Assembly: GCF_019175385.1 (NCBI RefSeq)
Contig: NC_083346.1
Coordinates: forward strand, 58,185,821-58,249,820
DNA length: 64,000 nucleotides
Direction of reading: 5' to 3'
Source: Lycium barbarum
Taxonomy: Eukaryota > Streptophyta > Magnoliopsida > Solanales > Solanaceae
The notes under the pieces were generated by a model that was not told where the DNA came from, ran no database searches, and saw nothing but the letters and a program-made list of their open reading frames with translations. Below, piece after piece: positions 59,963 to 64,000 of the stretch (its first letter is position 1; each line of letters starts with the position of its first letter). A program made the position numbers and the translations under genes.

Positions 59963-61343
59963 TCTAGAAACATTCGGCCTCGAATGTTTAACTTCAAGGG
60001 CTATATGAACTTGACAAAATCTCCCCTAAAATCATATCACTATCAACCTGCCACACAGCCAGAGCATAACAAGATGCAATGCAGGGCCACAATTATCAAC
60101 AGTAATAACGGCCTCACACGACTACTGAAATTTACTATCAACAGGTTTTTCATGTCACTCCCTCAATGTTTAGTCTTTCTCTCGAGTATCCTTACTGAAG
60201 TTGCGCCGTGGTCACCCCTCAATGAACCTGATGATCTATAATCCATTGTTGATGACTTGAAACCATTTGTATAACACATTCCCTTGAAGGCTCATGTTAA
60301 ACTATTTGTATGATCACCTTAGGGATGATACTATCCTCGATAATAGTATTCCATAATATATGACTATGATTCATCTTATGGGAGGTATTCTAATCCCGTT
60401 TAATACTTGAAATCCTTTATTGTCAACCATTTACTTCAATCTTAGACTATATTCTTAAATGTTATTCACTTATTGCTTATCATTCTTCCTCGCTTATCTT
60501 ACTACCGGGATGGCACCCCACCTCTTCTAAGTCCTCTAAATCTCTTTGATTCATTCAAGCTATACTAAACCTGCTATAACCTACGAATGTAATCAGCTTA
60601 TTGGTTTTGATGGGCTTAATCCCAAGTGTCTTACCTATCCTCATCGCTTCTTCACTCACTTTTTTTATGCGTACTTCTATCCATCTAAAGCCTTGTCGCA
60701 CTACCATACCTTAACTTACGACCTGCACATATCTGTTCATATTATTGATAACCTTCCACTCAACTTGCTAACATCATAGACTTTGTTATACCATTCTAGA
60801 ACCTCAAGGGACACATCACACAGCCTCTAACCTCTCCTTAGTCTCGTAACTAAAGCTCTTGGAAACCATAAACCAGAGGACATTCTCCTGATGATATCAC
60901 TATCATTTTTAGATATTGAACCATGGCGCTTCTGGCCTCCTATCTGAATTTCAAACTATTCAGAACCCTCTGTACTTGAATAGCTCGAACCATTTTCATC
61001 TTTATATTACTTATATTTGAATTTCGCATCTTATCCCCTGCTACTTCCATAATCTCCATCTCACGTAGGTGGCATTAACATCAGTACTTTTAGGCTTTAC
61101 TATAATACCTGCACTGCCGATATGCACATTACGTTATCTAGAACACTGTGTAATAATGCTCTTACCTGCTGCTGTGGCTAGTTGTAGTCCTTCTCATTGC
61201 AATCATCTTTGTGTCAATAACAAACGTATGTCCTGACTCAACTCTTATAACTTAGATTTACCGCACGATTTAGATTTGAAAGAAGGGTAAGAGACTCCTA
61301 AATTCCATGTAGCTTCCTGTTTATAAAATGTGGTGGACAACAC
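59963..61343 (-). other. Non-coding interior of element E
   Basis: It begins with the conserved tail 'cattcggcctcgaatgttt'. It ends with a leader-like segment. Between them I find no retroelement domain in any frame. Confidence 0.55.
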
Positions 61344-61604
61344 TGTTATATCCCATATTTTCATACATTGGGACGTTTTAAACTAAACGCGACAAGTTAA
61401 AGACAATACTATTTTAAGATACGAAGTAGAGACTTTAACTTCCGGTTTTGTTTCAAGTCACAGTTACCTATAAATTTCATTTGGTATAGAAGCATTAATG
61501 GAAAATTGGGATTAAATTAACCATGTTTAGATTATTAAGTGGTATTGGGAAACAAAATCAGTCCATAAAATAAGCCATAGTGGCCGTGTAAGAGGATTGA
61601 AGTG

Positions 61605-61670
61605 GTCAATGATCATTGACCCAATATTTGAGTGGGACACATGTCCAAATCATGTAATGCATATATATAA
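61605..61670 (+). promoter_or_regulatory. Palindromes and TATA box of the last LTR
   Basis: A perfect 16-base palindrome, GTCAATGATCATTGAC, is at 61605-61620, with ggacacatgtcc at 61635-61646 and the TATA-like box at 61662. Same order as in the other LTRs, but less GC-rich. Confidence 0.5.
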
Positions 61671-63279
61671 CACAAATTCTGATTCATTATCAACTAAACA
61701 AGTCATTTGCATCTTTACAAAGTAGAAAATTAAGAGATAGAGAGAGAGGCTCTCGGCTACAAGCTGGCCGAGAATAACCTTCTCCAAATTGATCCAAAAA
61801 TCGGTTTCTTAAGCAATTCAACTCCCTTCAAGGTGTGTATTAACTTGTAGCATTCATTGGAATAGCAAGAACAAGTGTTAAAATTCAAGAAGTGAAAGTG
61901 AAGGGCTAGCCGATTGAAGGGTTTAGTTACAAGGTAAGAATTTATCCCTTCTCATATGTTTTATGGTGAATTGAATGTTTATGATTGTGCATGTTGGTAT
62001 TGGACAGTTTTTCTTGAAGTTGAAGTGGGTCGTGTGCTATAGACCTAGGTGAAATGATGCTTAATCTTCTTATACATTTATTGGGAATGAATTGAATGTG
62101 TTGTAGTATGGATAAATGGATGAGAATCATGAAGTTGTTGTAGTTGTGTTGAAGCCGTGTAGGGGACTGCTTTAGGAGAAGTTATGGACTGTTTTGTGTC
62201 ATGTTTTAATTGTTGTTGTTATGGACATTGTGGTGTATTGTATGCATTATGGAAAGATGAATTGGGGTGTAAAAGAAATGAATTATGTTGAAGTAGGAAA
62301 AGAGTCCCAAACCGTGGACTGTTTTAATGATAGGAGTGGATTAGTGCATTTTGAATGTTGATTGTTGTTACGAACGTATAGTGAAAGTGAAGCTTAATGA
62401 TTCAAGTTGAAATTGAAATGGTTTGTGGGCTGTTGTAAGAATAAATATGATGCTAAAATAGTTCCAATAATCGTTTAAGTAATGTTGTAAACGTGTTGTT
62501 GTCGTTGTAGTTGAAGTTGGAAAACTGCGAATTGAAAATGGTAATGTTGTGCGTGCTGTTTGGCCGTGAATAGGGGACTGTTCTGAATGATGTACGGACT
62601 GTCCAATGTTCCCTTAAGTCATGTTTAACCAAGTTCGGATTGATACTTGAAAGTATGATTAGCAATATTAGTTTGTAGTACTAGTTGGTTTGAATACAAA
62701 CGAAACGTCGTCTAAATGTTAGAAAAGGATTGTTAACGTTAAAATACATATTGAATTCCCTCGTAGACTAATCGTAACTCTTGATATCTTGATATAGGAT
62801 AAGTACCATTGGGCAGCAAGTACAAGTTATAATACGACTAAACGCTAAAGGTATGTAAAGCATATTCCTTCTTTTTCTTGGCATGTCCTAGACGTAAGTA
62901 AGAAATGATATGAACCTTGGGGTAAATTCCACTCTCTAGTTCCAAGCATGACTTATGATTCTATTCATTCCTTAATGTTATTGTCACGAGCCTACTATAT
63001 GATTGACTAACAAATGATGTATGGAAATTCCTACTCTTAAAGAATTGCATAATTAGAGTCATATTTGACTTTCAAAAGCCATATCATGTTAGATTGATAC
63101 AAGTATATGAATCCTGAAACGTTCCTTGCTATGGTTTGTAATAAGATTTAGAAAGAACTGAATATGATTATTATCCTGACACTTGAAAGCTGATTAGTTA
63201 CTTATCTATTGAGTCTCCAAAGATGATTTGCATGTATGTGGTTGCTTATTATTCTGCTCGTGCTTACCGTTACATCCTT

Positions 63280-63545
63280 CACTGAGTCCCGGTCCAGGAC
63301 ACGTTTTCATGCGCATATTTATTACATTATTCACCGAGTCCCTCACTAGAGGGTCGGGACACGTTATATATATATGATGATATGATGATATGATGACATA
63401 ATGATATGGGGATGGCGGCCAGGAGGGCATATGTTCATTATTCACCGAGTCCCTCACTAGAGGGCCGGGACACGTATATGTATATGTTTACGATGTTGTG
63501 ATTGTAATTACCGAGTCCCTCACTAAAGGGCCGGGAAACGTTATA
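63280..63545 (+). repeat. Interspersed array of 'accgagtccctcactagaggg' units
   Basis: Four copies of 'accgagtccctcactagaggg' followed by 'ccgggacacg', near 63282 (degenerate), 63335, 63442 and 63510. Each contains the small inverted repeat ccctc..gaggg. Confidence 0.85.
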
Positions 63546-63725
63546 CATGTTATATACAAAATGACTATTCAGCTTGATTACAAAACTCTATATTGATATT
63601 GATATGAGAACGATGCCGATGAAATATGTTCAAAGGTAAGTTTTATGAAATTCTGTTTGTTGCACTGGGTCCTACACACCTTGTCTCAGTATGAGTCTAT
63701 TACTATATTTCATGCTTTACATGCT

Positions 63726-63744
63726 CAGTACATATTTTGTACTG
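63726..63744 (+). other. Inverted repeat in the last LTR, likely RNA hairpin
   Basis: CAGTAC, a 7-base loop and GTACTG, perfectly paired, about 30 bases before the conserved 'cccgcaggtacagac' block. Confidence 0.6.
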
Positions 63745-64000
63745 ACCCCCTTTCTTCGGGGGGCTGTGTTCATGCCCGCAGGTACAGACGCTCGTTTCGG
63801 AGATCCGCCAGCCTAGGATATCTATTCAGCTACTTTGAAGTGCTCCTTTGTTCCGGAGCCTAGCTTGTGGTATAACTCCCTTTTGTTGAATATGTATGTG
63901 TTTATTTGGGGTACGGCAGGGCCCTGTCCCGTCATATGATTTTGTCATTACTCTTAGAGGTCTGTGGACATTTGTGTGGGTCTGTATATAGTTGTTGTTG

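Larger units (their letters stand above)
57224..61343 (-). mobile_element. Element E: long LTR with non-coding interior
   Basis: A 3' LTR (59934-57224) and polypurine tract are followed by a 1.4-kb interior without gag or pol. Near its upstream end (about 61262-61335) it has a leader-like segment, 'gcacgatttagatttgaaagaagg..', similar to the leader of element C. It is probably a deletion derivative or large non-autonomous element. The 5' LTR is not seen, because a + strand LTR starts at 61344. Confidence 0.65.
61344..64000 (+). repeat. LTR of another gypsy family, + strand, truncated by window end
   Basis: It starts TGTTATATCCC at 61344. TATA-like tatatataa is at 61662-61670. The downstream half has repeat units, the hairpin CAGTAC..GTACTG (63726-63744) and the conserved 'atgcccgcaggtacagac' block (63774-63788). 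In other LTRs about 0.5 kb follows the hairpin, so the LTR probably ends just past 64000. No coding sequence is visible. Confidence 0.6.

Noticed and set aside
63206..63457. 83-codon - strand frame with repeated 'DPLVRDSVNN'
   Set aside because: It is produced by the repeat units of the LTR, not by a gene.
63280..63545. Regular short repeats that might suggest a CRISPR-like array
   Set aside because: Spacing is irregular, units are diverged, and the context is a plant LTR.

Overview
The window looks like heterochromatic, gene-poor plant nuclear DNA: a nest of LTR retrotransposons. I found no host gene, tRNA, rRNA or CRISPR array that I can defend. The dominant elements are Ty3/gypsy chromoviruses (gag, protease, RT, RNase H, integrase with a C-terminal chromodomain; primer site matching initiator Met-tRNA; LTRs of 2.0-2.8 kb), which fit the Tekay/Del-type lineage. 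Two Ty1/copia remnants carry SIRE-like gag and, in one, an extra 3' ORF. From memory of such repeats I would guess a dicot, most likely Solanaceae; this is inference and needs a database search.

Layout. 1-5274: piled-up LTR remnants, ending in a + strand LTR. 5275-14135: chromovirus A (- strand), with a damaged gag-pol and a 3' LTR that forms a large inverted repeat with the LTR before it. 14136-17074: copia 3' LTR, polypurine tract and a 3' ORF. 17250-18266: gypsy LTR remnants. 18267-20555: unassigned AT-rich DNA. 20574-23947: copia gag/protease remnant with a 5' LTR. 23978-36489: chromovirus B (- strand), bounded by the duplication CCAAC and interrupted by two solo LTRs with their own duplications (ATCTC and ATGAT). 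36495-37976: unassigned DNA, the best candidate for the original locus. 37977-57223: chromovirus C (- strand, oldest), interrupted by a + strand solo LTR and by the full-length chromovirus D (44283-53496, duplication ATTCG). 57224-61343: element E, a long 3' LTR plus a non-coding interior, inserted in the 5' LTR of C. 61344-64000: a different + strand LTR running off the window.

All coding regions carry stops, frameshifts or lost catalytic residues, so no element is autonomous as it stands. Target-site duplications give the relative order: C is older than D, the + solo LTR and E; B is older than its two solo LTRs.

The most unusual signals are regulatory and structural. (1) Most of these LTRs, though different in sequence, carry a CpG-rich block of short palindromes just upstream of the TATA-like box; the position is conserved but the motif differs in each family. 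(2) A short inverted repeat further downstream in the LTR varies in a compensatory way between families, as a conserved RNA hairpin would. (3) Element B lacks a normal 5' LTR: its 5' end is a 27-base inverted copy of the U5 end, still flanked by a target-site duplication, so it seems to have integrated with two U5 ends.
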